From: Inquilinus limosus_F
GTDB taxonomy: Bacteria; Pseudomonadota; Alphaproteobacteria; DSM-16000; Inquilinaceae
Assembly (NCBI RefSeq): GCF_051487185.1
Contig: NZ_JAHVDK010000009.1
Span: forward strand, 124,001-188,000
Length of the DNA: 64,000 nucleotides
Direction of reading: 5' to 3'
This document shows positions 9,119 to 17,214 of the stretch, piece by piece (position 1 is the first letter of the stretch; every line of letters begins with the position of its first letter). The notes beneath the pieces were generated by a model. The model ran no database searches. It worked only from the letters and a program-made list of their open reading frames with translations, and was not told the DNA's origin. The translations under genes were made by a program, and so were the position numbers.

Positions 9119-9787
9119 ATGGCCGGCCCGCTTGCGATTGGAGAGGACGCGCCCGATTTCGAAGTCGAGACCACCGAGGGGCGGATCCGCTTCCACGACT
9201 GGCTCGGCTCGTCCTGGGGCGTGCTGTTCTCGCATCCCAAGGACTTCACCCCGGTGTGCACCACCGAGCTCGGCTACATGGCCCGGATCAAGCCGGAATT
9301 CGACAAGCGCGGGGTCAAGATCATCGGCCTCAGCGTCGATCCGATCAGCAATCACCAGGGCTGGGCCAAGGACATCGAGGAGACTCAGGGCGCCGCCCCG
9401 AACTATCCGATGATCGGCGATTCCGAGCTGGTGGTGTCCAAGCTCTACGGCATGCTGCCGGCCGATGCCGGCACCACCTCGGAAGGCCGCACCCCGGTGG
9501 CCAACCAGACGGTGCGCAACGTCTACGTCATCGGCCCGGACAAGAAGATCAAGCTGGTGATCTCCTATCCGATGACCACCGGCCGCAACTTCGACGAGGT
9601 GCTGCGGGTGATCGATTCGCTGCAGCTGACCGCCAAGCACAAGGTGGCGACGCCGGTGAACTGGAAGAATGGCGAGGACGTCATCATCGTCACCTCGGTC
9701 TCGGACGAGGAGGCGAAGCAGAAGTTCCCCGAAGGCTGGAAGACGCTGAAGCCCTATCTCCGCGTCGTTCCTCAGCCGCGGGACTGA
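9119..9787 (+). CDS. 1-Cys peroxiredoxin (Prx6 family)
   Basis: Thiol peroxidase of 222 aa that reduces H2O2, organic hydroperoxides or peroxynitrite in the cytoplasm. The peroxidatic Cys47 sits in the PVCTTE motif (45-50), preceded by SHPKDFTP. No resolving cysteine is present, and the long C-terminal domain (about 150-222, ending TLKPYLRVVPQP) is typical of the Prx6/1-Cys subfamily. ATG 9119 follows a strong GAGGAGG site and an AT-rich leader (gtaaaattacaaaaattaac), unusual for this GC-rich DNA and probably the promoter region. It is divergent from thiBPQ and monocistronic. Confidence 0.93.
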   Translation: MAGPLAIGEDAPDFEVETTEGRIRFHDWLGSSWGVLFSHPKDFTPVCTTELGYMARIKPEFDKRGVKIIGLSVDPISNHQGWAKDIEETQGAAPNYPMIGDSELVVSKLYGMLPADAGTTSEGRTPVANQTVRNVYVIGPDKKIKLVISYPMTTGRNFDEVLRVIDSLQLTAKHKVATPVNWKNGEDVIIVTSVSDEEAKQKFPEGWKTLKPYLRVVPQPRD

Positions 9788-9805
9788 CGGCCGATCCGGA
9801 CACCC

Positions 9806-9826
9806 CCGGGCTCATCCGAGCCCAGG
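9806..9826. terminator. Candidate bidirectional hairpin between convergent genes
   Basis: A 6-bp stem gggctc-atcc-gagccc (9808-9823) in the 45-nt gap between the peroxiredoxin stop and the convergent amidase stop. There is no clear T-run on either side, so terminator function is weakly supported. Confidence 0.3.
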
Positions 9827-9832
9827 GTCGTA

Positions 9833-10771
9833 TCACCGGCCCAGCAGGCTCTTCGCCATCATCATGTGCACGCCCTTGCAGCCGTTCACGGTCTGGGTGA
9901 TGCGCAGGTCGCCGGCCAGGCTGCACAGGGTGTAGGCGTCCTCGCGCGACAGGCCGGCGGTCTCGCCCAAGAGCGCGATCATGTCGCGCAGCGCCATCTC
10001 CGCGCAGCGCTCCAGGTCCGGATCCATCCCCATGGTGATGTGATGGGTGGGGGTCTCGGCGCGGGGATAGGCGAAGCGCAGATCGTCGCGGACGATCAGC
10101 TGGAAGGTGCCCTGCAGCGCCGTCTCGATCGCGGTGACGCAGACCTCGCCGTCGCCCTGCGCGCCGTGGCCGTCGCCGCAGGAGAACAGGGCGTCGTCGT
10201 TGAACACCGGCAGATACAGGGTCGTGCCGGCCACCAGCTCCTTGTTGTCGATATTGCCGGCATGGGCGCGCGGCTGGATCGAGCTGATCCGGCCCCAACC
10301 CTTGGGCGGCGCCACGCCCATCACGCCGAAGAAGGGCTTCAGCGGCAGGTCCAGCCCCCAGGGCAGTCGCGCCGTGCCGGCCGCGGCGTCGAGCGGGATG
10401 TTCAGGAGCCGCGACTCCTCGAACTCATAGGGCAGCGTGCCGGCGAGCGGCCGGATCACGTTGTAGCCCCAGTCCTGGCGCAGCGAGACGTCGAGGATCC
10501 GCACCTCCAGAACCTGGCCGGGCCGGGCGCCGCGGACCGCGACCGGGCCGGTCAGGATGTGGCCAGGCGTCGAGCGGTCGCAGCGCTCATGGATCTCGTG
10601 GATCTCGGGCGGGATGTGAAACCCGCCCTGCGGCAGCACCTCCGGCCCGCCATTCACGGTGTCGATCACGACGGTGTCGCCGCTGTCGACCGTCAGCACT
10701 GACTCTCGCGTCGCGTCGAAATAGCCCCAGGCGCAGGTCTCGGCCGAGGCGGGCAGGTGGTGCTGCGGCAT
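9833..10771 (-). CDS. Acetamidase/formamidase family protein
   Basis: Amide hydrolase of the FmdA_AmdA family (312 aa), releasing ammonia from short amides. Family features: the N-terminal beta domain with GGPEVLPQGG and HEIHERCDRSTPGHILTGPVAV, the metal/active-site segment SCGDGHGAQGDGEVCVTAIE near residue 190, and TPTHHITMGMD near 240. Length is normal. It is the last gene of the minus-strand gntR-PLP enzyme-ABC operon, 72 nt after the second permease gene, suggesting that the imported compound or a breakdown product carries an amide. The actual substrate is unknown. Confidence 0.88.
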   Translation of the reverse strand: MPQHHLPASAETCAWGYFDATRESVLTVDSGDTVVIDTVNGGPEVLPQGGFHIPPEIHEIHERCDRSTPGHILTGPVAVRGARPGQVLEVRILDVSLRQDWGYNVIRPLAGTLPYEFEESRLLNIPLDAAAGTARLPWGLDLPLKPFFGVMGVAPPKGWGRISSIQPRAHAGNIDNKELVAGTTLYLPVFNDDALFSCGDGHGAQGDGEVCVTAIETALQGTFQLIVRDDLRFAYPRAETPTHHITMGMDPDLERCAEMALRDMIALLGETAGLSREDAYTLCSLAGDLRITQTVNGCKGVHMMMAKSLLGR

Positions 10772-10843
10772 GATCGGGTCCCCTCTGGTGGCGCCGTCAC
10801 GCTCGGACGTTTCGGCACCGCGTTCAAGCCTGGAGGGGACAGT

Positions 10844-11695
10844 TCATCCCTTGACGGCGCCGGCCGTCAGCCCCTGCACCAGGTAGCGCTGGATCACGGC
10901 GAAGAAGATGCACACCGGGATCAGCGCCAGCACCGAGGCCGCGGTCATCTGCCCCCAGTCGACGCCGAATTTGGCGACGAAGGTCAAGAGGCCGACGGCG
11001 AAGGTCTTCTGGCTGTCGGAATTGATCAGCATCAGCGCGAACAGCAGCTCGCTCCAGGCCGCGGTGAAGACGAAGCCCAGCGTCGCGCCCATCCCCGGCA
11101 GGGTCAGCGGCAGCACCACCCGGCGCAGCGCCTGGAAGCGGTTGCAGCCGTCGATCATCGCCGCCTCCTCCAGGTCCTTCGGGATGGCGTCGAAGAAGGA
11201 CTGCATCAGGAAGGTGGCGAAGGCGACGTTGAAGGCGCTGTAGATGACGATCAGCCCCATCAGGTTGTTGGTCAGGCCCAGCGGCGCCATCAGCCGATAG
11301 ACCGGCGGGATGATCATCACCAGCGGGAAGGTCTGGGTCAGCAGCAGCACGAACATCACCGCCGGCTTGGCCTTGAAGCGGAAGCGCGAGAAGGCGTAGC
11401 CGGAGGCCGAGGCGCAGAGCGTGACCACCGCCGCCGTGGCCAGAGAGACGATGACGCTGTTCAGGAAGTAGCGCGGGAAGTTGCTGGCGGTCAGCACCGA
11501 GCCGAAATTGCCGAGCGTCCATTCCGACGGCCAGAAGGTGATGCCCTCGGAGAACAGCAGCTGGGTCGGCGTGACCGAGATCTTGACCAGCCAGTACAGC
11601 GGGAACAGCGCGAACAGCAGATAGGCGCCGATGCCGAGATAGAAGCCGGTGCCAGCGGCGAGGCGGTGGAGCGGGGAGCGTCCGACGAGCGTCAT
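10844..11695 (-). CDS. Carbohydrate-type ABC transporter permease (MalG/CUT1 family)
   Basis: Inner-membrane permease of 283 aa with six predicted membrane segments. The ATPase-contact loop EEAAMIDGCNRFQALRRVVLP near residue 185 is the EAA motif of MalG-type subunits, and the C-terminus ends QRYLVQGLTAGAVKG, classic for this family. It begins one nucleotide after the stop of the partner permease. Substrate specificity lies in the binding protein two genes upstream. No ATPase gene is present in the operon, so it probably shares a MsmX/UgpC-type ATPase encoded elsewhere (inference). Confidence 0.92.
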   Translation of the reverse strand: MTLVGRSPLHRLAAGTGFYLGIGAYLLFALFPLYWLVKISVTPTQLLFSEGITFWPSEWTLGNFGSVLTASNFPRYFLNSVIVSLATAAVVTLCASASGYAFSRFRFKAKPAVMFVLLLTQTFPLVMIIPPVYRLMAPLGLTNNLMGLIVIYSAFNVAFATFLMQSFFDAIPKDLEEAAMIDGCNRFQALRRVVLPLTLPGMGATLGFVFTAAWSELLFALMLINSDSQKTFAVGLLTFVAKFGVDWGQMTAASVLALIPVCIFFAVIQRYLVQGLTAGAVKG

Positions 11696-11696
11696 C

Positions 11697-12629
11697 TCAT
11701 TGCTCCGCGAGCAGGCTCTTGCGCATCCGGATCAGGATCGCGGCGTAGAGCAGGAGAAGGAGCAGCAGCACTGTCGCCACCGCCGAGGCGTAGCCGAAGT
11801 TCAGCCGCGAGAAGGCCTGGGCGAAGATGTAGGTCGACAGGATGTTGGTGGCGTTGGCCGGGCCGCCATTGGTCATCACCCAGATCAGGTCGGCGAAGGT
11901 GGCGATCCAGATCGTGCGCAGCAGCACGGTGATGGCGATGGTCGGCGCCAGGAACGGGATGGTGATGTTGATGAAGCGCTGCCAGGCCGTGGCGCCGTCG
12001 ATCGCCGCCGCCTCATAGAAGTCGGACGGGATCGCCTGCAGCGCGGCCAGGAGGGTGATGGCGAAGAACGGGATGCCGAACCAGATATTGGCCAGGATCG
12101 GTCCCCACATGGCGAGGTCCGGGTCGGACAGGATGTTCGCCGGTTCCGACAGCAGGCCGAGATCGGCCATCCAGTAGGGCAGGGGCCCGACCACCGGGTT
12201 GAACAGCCAGGCGAAGACCAGGCCGGACAGGAAGGTCGGCACCGCCCAGGGCAGGAACACCAGCGCCTGCGTCAGCCGCTTCCCCGGGAAGTCCCGGTTC
12301 AGCAGCAAAGCGAGGCCGAGCCCGCCGAAGAACTGGAACACCAGGCTGCCGACGGTCCACCACACGGTGTTCTTCAGCGCCCGCCAGAAATTCGCGTCAC
12401 CGAGCAGCGTCTCGAAGTTCTTCAGCCCGATCCAGGTGCTCTTCCCGAACGGGCCGAAGTTCTGGAAGGCATAGGACAGCCCGACGATCAGCGGCACCAG
12501 CATGCTGAGCGTCAAGAGGATCAGGGCCGGGCTGAGATAGAGCCAGGGCTCCAGCGCATGGCCCAGCGCGCGGCGGAAAGATCCCGGGCGGGCGCCCGGG
12601 ATCGCGTTGGTTACGGTCATGCTCGCCAT
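11697..12629 (-). CDS. Carbohydrate-type ABC transporter permease (MalF/CUT1 family)
   Basis: Inner-membrane permease of 310 aa, partner of the adjacent MalG-type protein. The first membrane span lies near residues 33-55 (LSPALILLTLSMLVPLIVG), and the EAA loop YEAAAIDGATAWQRFINITIP lies near 220. Start could be ATG 12629 or the internal ATG 12620; neither has a strong ribosome site. A palindromic repeat (12644-12728) separates it from the binding-protein gene, which may limit read-through or set the binding-protein:permease ratio, as REP elements do in the E. coli mal operon (analogy). Confidence 0.91.
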   Translation of the reverse strand: MASMTVTNAIPGARPGSFRRALGHALEPWLYLSPALILLTLSMLVPLIVGLSYAFQNFGPFGKSTWIGLKNFETLLGDANFWRALKNTVWWTVGSLVFQFFGGLGLALLLNRDFPGKRLTQALVFLPWAVPTFLSGLVFAWLFNPVVGPLPYWMADLGLLSEPANILSDPDLAMWGPILANIWFGIPFFAITLLAALQAIPSDFYEAAAIDGATAWQRFINITIPFLAPTIAITVLLRTIWIATFADLIWVMTNGGPANATNILSTYIFAQAFSRLNFGYASAVATVLLLLLLLYAAILIRMRKSLLAEQ

Positions 12630-12643
12630 CGCATATTTGGATC

Positions 12644-12728
12644 CGTCATGGCGAGGCGCGCAGCGCCGTGGCCATCCAAGGGCCGGTGCCGCTGGATGGC
12701 CACGCCCCTTCGGGGCTCGCCATGACGG
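12644..12728. repeat. GTCATGGCGAG-family palindromic repeat, copy 1
   Basis: An 85-nt inverted repeat with ends CCGTCATGGCGAG and CTCGCCATGACGG and an inner pair GGCCATCCA/TGGATGGCC. It lies between the ABC binding-protein and MalF-type permease genes. Closely similar copies occur at 14092-14182, 25479-25564 and 35318-35402, always between genes. Confidence 0.9.
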
Positions 12729-12768
12729 CTTGGGATTGGCCGTCGGTCGAGATGTCCGGCCAACCGCA

Positions 12769-14037
12769 TCACTTCTTGTTCGCCAGGAACTTCTGTTGCG
12801 CGGCGGTGAGATAGTCGGCCCATTCCTTGGCCACGTCGGCGGCCGGCTTCTGGCCCAGCAGGGCCTCCTGGAAGCTCTGCACCGACATCACGTCGAAGAA
12901 GTAGCCGAACTCCTCGAGATGGGCCGGCCACGGGATCGGCTGCCAGCGCGGATCGTTCATCTCCTGGAACCAGCCGGCATAGCGTTCGCCGGCGAAATGC
13001 TCGTTCTGCTCGGCGCCCTTGTGGATCGGCAGCACGCCGACGAACTTGGCCCATTCGATGTTCTGGTTGGGGTCGAGCAGGAAGGACATCAGCTTCCAGC
13101 TCTCCTCCTTGTGCTCGCTGTTGGCGAACATCGACCATCCGGCATAGCCGATCGACGGATAGGCGTGGCCGCCGGGGCCGAGCGGCATCGGCGCTACCGC
13201 GAACTCCTCCGGCTTCATGTGGTCCAGGATACCGATCATGGCGTCCGGGTCGTTGTCCAGCATCGCGCAGGTGCCGGAGTAGAAGCCGGTGACGGTCTCG
13301 TTGAAGCCCCAGTTCAGGCTGTCCTTCGGCGCCCCGCCGGCCTTGTACAGGTCGACCAGGAACTGCATGCCCTTGACCGCGCCCTCGTCGCCGAGAGTCG
13401 AGGTGCCGTCCTCGTTGAAGAAGGTGCCCTTGCCGTCCATGGTCAGCATGAAGAAGGCGGTGCCGCCGGTGCCGCCCTTGCCGCCGCGCAGGCAGTAGCC
13501 GGTCTTGCCGCCGCCCAGCGCCGCGATCTTCTTCGATACCTCCATGAACTCGTCGAGGGTCTTCGGCGGCTCCTTGATGCCCGCCTCCTGGAACAGCTTC
13601 TTGTTCCAGTACAGGCCCCGCAGATAGAAGCCGTAGGGCACCATGTAGGGGGTGTCGTTCACGGTCTTCGCGAACTGCACCGTCCGGTCGCTCAGGGTCG
13701 AAGCCCCGTCCCACTTGGCCATGTAAGGGCCGAGATCCTCGAGCTGGTCGTTGTTGGCGTAGAGCGACATCCAGCGCTCCGGCATTTCGGCGATGTCCGG
13801 GGTCTCGCCGGCCTGGACCATGGTCAGGAACTTCTCGAAGGCCTCGCCCCAGGGCAGCGAGACGATCTCGACATGGACGCCCGGGTTGGCCGCCTCGAAC
13901 TTGGCGATCTGGCCCTTCAGGAACTCGGTGCGCTGCGGGCTGGTGATCACCTCGACCAGCTTCAGGTTGGTGTCGGCCAGCGCCGGGCCGCTGAAAGCGA
14001 TGGCGGCCAGGCCGGCCAGGAGCAACAGACGTTTCAT
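12769..14037 (-). CDS. ABC transporter substrate-binding protein (family 1, sugar-type)
   Basis: Periplasmic solute-binding protein of 422 aa. The signal peptide is residues 1-21 (MKRLLLLAGLAAIAFSGPALA). The mature domain shows the family-1 pattern: FEAANPGVHVEIVSLPWGE, MVQAGETPDIAEM, VPYGFYLRGLYWNKKLF and GWSMFANSEHKEESWKLMSFL. A GGGAGG site precedes ATG 14037. It feeds the MalF/MalG-type permeases downstream. Family-1 proteins mostly bind sugars or glycerol-phosphate compounds. The operon partners (a sulfur-amino-acid-type PLP lyase and an amidase) make a less usual ligand possible, but the sequence does not show which. Confidence 0.9.
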   Translation of the reverse strand: MKRLLLLAGLAAIAFSGPALADTNLKLVEVITSPQRTEFLKGQIAKFEAANPGVHVEIVSLPWGEAFEKFLTMVQAGETPDIAEMPERWMSLYANNDQLEDLGPYMAKWDGASTLSDRTVQFAKTVNDTPYMVPYGFYLRGLYWNKKLFQEAGIKEPPKTLDEFMEVSKKIAALGGGKTGYCLRGGKGGTGGTAFFMLTMDGKGTFFNEDGTSTLGDEGAVKGMQFLVDLYKAGGAPKDSLNWGFNETVTGFYSGTCAMLDNDPDAMIGILDHMKPEEFAVAPMPLGPGGHAYPSIGYAGWSMFANSEHKEESWKLMSFLLDPNQNIEWAKFVGVLPIHKGAEQNEHFAGERYAGWFQEMNDPRWQPIPWPAHLEEFGYFFDVMSVQSFQEALLGQKPAADVAKEWADYLTAAQQKFLANKK

Positions 14038-14091
14038 TTTTGCCTCCCTGTTACGGTGTCAAAAGTCAGATAGACGGTACGAAGTCTGGAA

Positions 14092-14182
14092 CCGTCATGG
14101 CGAGCCCCGCAGGGGCGTGGCCATCCAGGGCCGCTCGCATCGGCCCCTGGATGGCCGCGTCGCTTCGCTCCTCGCCATGACG
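14092..14182. repeat. GTCATGGCGAG-family palindromic repeat, copy 2
   Basis: A 91-nt inverted repeat, ends CCGTCATGGCGAG and CTCGCCATGACG, inner GTGGCCATCCAGGG/CCCTGGATGGCC. It occupies most of the gap between the PLP-enzyme gene and the binding-protein gene, inside the presumed operon. Confidence 0.9.
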
Positions 14183-14216
14183 AATGATGTGGATGGGCAC
14201 GGCGATGACTCTCCCG

Positions 14217-15395
14217 TCAACTCACGGAACCCGCGAGGGCGCGGTCGAGATCGGCCCACAGGTCCTCGGTGTCCTCGAGCCCGACCGCGAGCCGGACGAG
14301 CCGCGGCGAGACCCCGAAGGCAGCGAAGGAGTTCGGGCCTTGGGCCTGGCGCAGCGTGGCGCGGGCCGGGACCACCAGGCTCTCGTGCCCGCCCCAGCTG
14401 ACGCCGAGCTTGAACAGCTTCAGCCCGTCGACCAGCCGCACCACATCGACCTTCTCCTCCACCTCGAAGGAGAACAGGCCGCTGTGGCCGGTCAGTGTCG
14501 CGCCGCCCGGGTGGTTGGAGAAGGCCGGGTGCAGCACCCGCGTGACCAGCGGGTGCTCGGCCAGGCGGCGGGCGATGGTCAGGCCGCTCTCCTGATGCTG
14601 GCGCATGCGCAGCGGCAGGGTGCGCATGCCGCGGACCAGCAGCCAGGCCTCGAAGGGCGACAGCTTGCCGCCGAGATAGGGGTGGGTCAGGTCGTTGACC
14701 CGGGCGATGCGCTCGGCCGAGCCGGCGATCACCCCGGCGACGGTGTCGCTGTGGCCCGACAGGTATTTCGAGGCCGAGTGCACGACCAGGTCGACGCCGT
14801 GCTTGATCGGCTGCTGGAACAGCGGCGTCGCCCAGGAATTGTCGATGATCGTGGCCGCGCCACACGCCTTGGCCAAGGCCGCAAGCCGCCCGATCTCCTG
14901 CAGCTCGAACATCATCGAGGTCGGGTTCTCGAGATAGAGCAGCTTCGCGCCCGGCAGCCGGGCCTCGACCGCGACCGGGTCGCTCGCGTCGACATAGTCG
15001 ACGGTGATGCCGAGCCGCGGCAGCAGCTTCTCGAACAGGCGGTAGGCGTCGCCATAGACGTGGCGGGTGCAGAGGATGCGGTCGCCGGCACCGGCGATGC
15101 TGAGCACGGCGGCGCTGATCGCCGCCATCCCGCTGGCGGTGCCGCGCGCCGCCTCGGCCCCCTCCAGCGCCGCCACCTTGCGCTCGAACTCCTGCACCGT
15201 CGGGTTGTCGCCGCGGGAATAGACCGGGCGCCGCACCTCGCCGGAGAACGCGGCCTCCATCTCTGCATAGCTGGCGAAGGTGAACAGCGAGGTCTGGTAG
15301 ATCGGCGGCACCACCGCGCCGGCAGGGAAGGCGTCGTCATGCGCCAGCCGGGTGGCGGCCCCGTATTCGTCGGGTGCCGGGAATTGGTCGGTCAT
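14217..15395 (-). CDS. Cys/Met metabolism PLP-dependent enzyme (cystathionine lyase/gamma-synthase family)
   Basis: PLP enzyme of 392 aa (MetB/MetC fold). The PLP lysine is K210 in HSASKYLSGH; D185 (IIDNSWATP) contacts the pyridine nitrogen; the phosphate-binding Y59-S-R61 comes from the neighbouring subunit; ASGMAAIS (88-95) is the phosphate loop. These residues are complete, so it should be active as a C-S lyase or a sulfhydrylase/synthase. Which reaction it performs cannot be fixed by eye. Its ATG overlaps the stop of the GntR regulator (ATGA, 4 nt), so it is the first enzyme of the operon that goes on to the ABC importer and amidase. That context suggests a catabolic use on an imported compound. 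Confidence 0.87.
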   Translation of the reverse strand: MTDQFPAPDEYGAATRLAHDDAFPAGAVVPPIYQTSLFTFASYAEMEAAFSGEVRRPVYSRGDNPTVQEFERKVAALEGAEAARGTASGMAAISAAVLSIAGAGDRILCTRHVYGDAYRLFEKLLPRLGITVDYVDASDPVAVEARLPGAKLLYLENPTSMMFELQEIGRLAALAKACGAATIIDNSWATPLFQQPIKHGVDLVVHSASKYLSGHSDTVAGVIAGSAERIARVNDLTHPYLGGKLSPFEAWLLVRGMRTLPLRMRQHQESGLTIARRLAEHPLVTRVLHPAFSNHPGGATLTGHSGLFSFEVEEKVDVVRLVDGLKLFKLGVSWGGHESLVVPARATLRQAQGPNSFAAFGVSPRLVRLAVGLEDTEDLWADLDRALAGSVS

Positions 15396-16126
15396 CGGGT
15401 CTGTCCGCGTCTCCGGTCGGCGTCTCGGATGTCCTCATCGACCATGTCGATGATGGTCAGCGCGGCGTTGCGCGCGCCGTCCGGGTCGCGCCGGACGATC
15501 GCGTCATACATCACGCGGTGATAGGGGAAGGTGCGCCCGGCGAAATCCGGCATGTCCAGCGGGTTCTCCCAGAAGCGGTGGAAGGCGTCCCGCATGCTGG
15601 CCAGGATCTGCCCGAAGATCGGGTTCTCGGTGGCGCGGAAGATCGACTGGTGGAACTCCCAGTCCTGCTCCGGCGCGTCGCCATATTTCCGGTGATGCGC
15701 CTCCATGATGTCGAGCCGGCGGCCGATCTCGGCGATCTGCTCCGGCGTCGCCCGGCGGGCGCAGATCGCCGCGGCCTCGCCCTCCAGCGCCCGGCGCACC
15801 TCCAGCGTGTGCAGCAGCGTCGCGACGTCGGAGGCGCGGTCGATGGTCAGCGGCATGTGGATGCTGGCGGTCGACACCGGCACCTTGAGATAGGTGCCGC
15901 TGCCCTTGCGCATCTCGACCACGCCAAGCCCCTCCCAGCGCTTCAGCGCCTCGCGGATGGTGGAACGGCTGACCTGCAGCTGCTCCGCCAGCTCGCGCTC
16001 TGGCGGCAGCCTTTCGCCCGGCTTGATGCCGGCACGCTCGACATGCTCCGCGATCGCCGCCAGCGCGGCCTCGTCACGCGTCGGCGTGCGGACCGGCAGC
16101 AGGGTGGGGCGGGGACGGGCGGACAT
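15392..16126 (-). CDS. GntR/FadR-family transcriptional regulator with FCD domain
   Basis: DNA-binding regulator of 244 aa. The N-terminal winged helix (about 15-85) has GERLPPERELAEQLQVSRSTIREAL; the C-terminal all-helical FCD ligand domain (about 95-235) has EVRRALEGEAAAICARRA and EFHQSIFRATENP, with His residues (such as the EAHHRKYG and YHRVMYD regions) positioned like FCD metal ligands. It heads the minus-strand operon and overlaps the PLP-enzyme start by 4 nt. It probably represses the operon until a metabolite binds. A candidate operator lies upstream at 16163-16182. Confidence 0.92.
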   Translation of the reverse strand: MSARPRPTLLPVRTPTRDEAALAAIAEHVERAGIKPGERLPPERELAEQLQVSRSTIREALKRWEGLGVVEMRKGSGTYLKVPVSTASIHMPLTIDRASDVATLLHTLEVRRALEGEAAAICARRATPEQIAEIGRRLDIMEAHHRKYGDAPEQDWEFHQSIFRATENPIFGQILASMRDAFHRFWENPLDMPDFAGRTFPYHRVMYDAIVRRDPDGARNAALTIIDMVDEDIRDADRRRGQTR

Positions 16127-16162
16127 CGCGGCGGCGGGCGTCTATGCAGTGGAGTGGCAAAA

Positions 16163-16182
16163 TTGGTCTGACATCCCGACCA
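16163..16182. promoter_or_regulatory. Candidate FCD-GntR operator
   Basis: Upstream of the gntR start, the segment ttGGTCtgacatcccGACCa contains a GGTC/GACC inverted pair. Its left part, TTGGTCTGAC, resembles the TGGTnnGACCA-type sites bound by FadR-subfamily regulators. Placement 37-56 nt before the ATG fits autoregulation. The symmetry is imperfect. Confidence 0.35.
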
Positions 16183-16285
16183 CTTTGGGTGAATGCGTCC
16201 AGCACGTCAATACGGTTTATGGTGGAGGCGACGGCGGCTACAAATCGCAATATCGTTACGGAATTGCCGGTGCCCGATTTTGACG

Positions 16286-17134
16286 ATGGTGTGGATGCGC
16301 ATGCGTTCGTTGGGGTGGATCGCGATCGCCTGCGCCCTGCTGTCGTCGGCAGCCGGTGCCGCGCAGAGCAAGGACGAGACGGTCGAGCAGGCGGTGTGCC
16401 GGCTGATCGAGGACTCCGCCGCCGCCGAGGACCTGCCGCTGGAGTTCTTCACCCGGCTGATCTGGAAGGAGAGCCGGTTCCGGCCGCGCGCGGTCAGCCC
16501 GAAGGGGGCACAGGGCGTGGCCCAGTTCATGCCCGGCACCGCCAAGCTGCGCGACCTGGCGGACCCGTTCGACCCGGAGACGGCGCTCCCGGCCTCCGCC
16601 GCCTTCCTGGCGGAGCTGCGCGACCAGTTCGGCAATCTCGGCCTCGCCGCCGCCGGCTACAACGCCGGCCCCAACCGGGTCGCGAGCTGGATCGGTGGCC
16701 GCGGCTTCCTGCCCTTGGAGACCGAGGATTATGTCCTCTTCATCACCAAGCGCCCTGCCGACGACTGGGTGCCGAAGGCGGATGGCAGCGTCCCCAGCTT
16801 CGACGGCAGTTCCAAATCCTGCCTCGAGCTGCTGGCATCGCTGAAAACCGAAGCGGATCGGGACGAGCTGGTCTCGCCCACTGCACCATGGCACGTGCAG
16901 ATCGCCGGCAACTTCTCCAAGGGCCGGGCGCTGGCGTCCTACAACCGCGTCCGCCGGCGCTTTCCGCAGCTGATGGCGGGCATCCAGCCGATGATCGTCG
17001 GTACCCGCATGCTCAGCATGGGCACGCGGCGCTTCTATCGGGTCAGCGTGCCGGCGCAAAGCCGGGCCGAGGGCAACCAGTTCTGCAGCCGCCTGCGCCG
17101 GGCCGGCGGCGCCTGCATCGTGCTGCGGAACTGA
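16286..17134 (+). CDS. Periplasmic lytic transglycosylase (SLT domain)
   Basis: Peptidoglycan-cleaving enzyme of 282 aa. A signal peptide covers about residues 1-26 (LGWIAIACALLSSAAGAA). The SLT catalytic domain has Glu62 in IWKESRF, then GAQGVAQFMPGTA (75-86+) and the AAAGYNAGPNRV motif near residue 130. The C-terminal part (about 210-282) contains a repeat region ending RRAGGACIVL that resembles a SPOR-like peptidoglycan-binding domain. ATG 16286 is the first of three close ATGs (also 16295, 16301); no strong ribosome site separates them. It is divergent from the GntR gene and 80 nt upstream of an OmpA-like lipoprotein. Confidence 0.88.
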   Translation: MVWMRMRSLGWIAIACALLSSAAGAAQSKDETVEQAVCRLIEDSAAAEDLPLEFFTRLIWKESRFRPRAVSPKGAQGVAQFMPGTAKLRDLADPFDPETALPASAAFLAELRDQFGNLGLAAAGYNAGPNRVASWIGGRGFLPLETEDYVLFITKRPADDWVPKADGSVPSFDGSSKSCLELLASLKTEADRDELVSPTAPWHVQIAGNFSKGRALASYNRVRRRFPQLMAGIQPMIVGTRMLSMGTRRFYRVSVPAQSRAEGNQFCSRLRRAGGACIVLRN

Positions 17135-17214
17135 TTGCGCTTGAGCAACTGATTGCGCTTGACGAACGCCGCTTCGCACCGATCCTCAATTCGATGCCGC
17201 CGAGGGAGGGTGAC

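Noticed and set aside
12644..12728. CRISPR array made of the GTCATGGCGAG repeats
   Set aside because: Copies are kilobases apart, palindromic and intergenic; there are no regular spacers and no cas genes.
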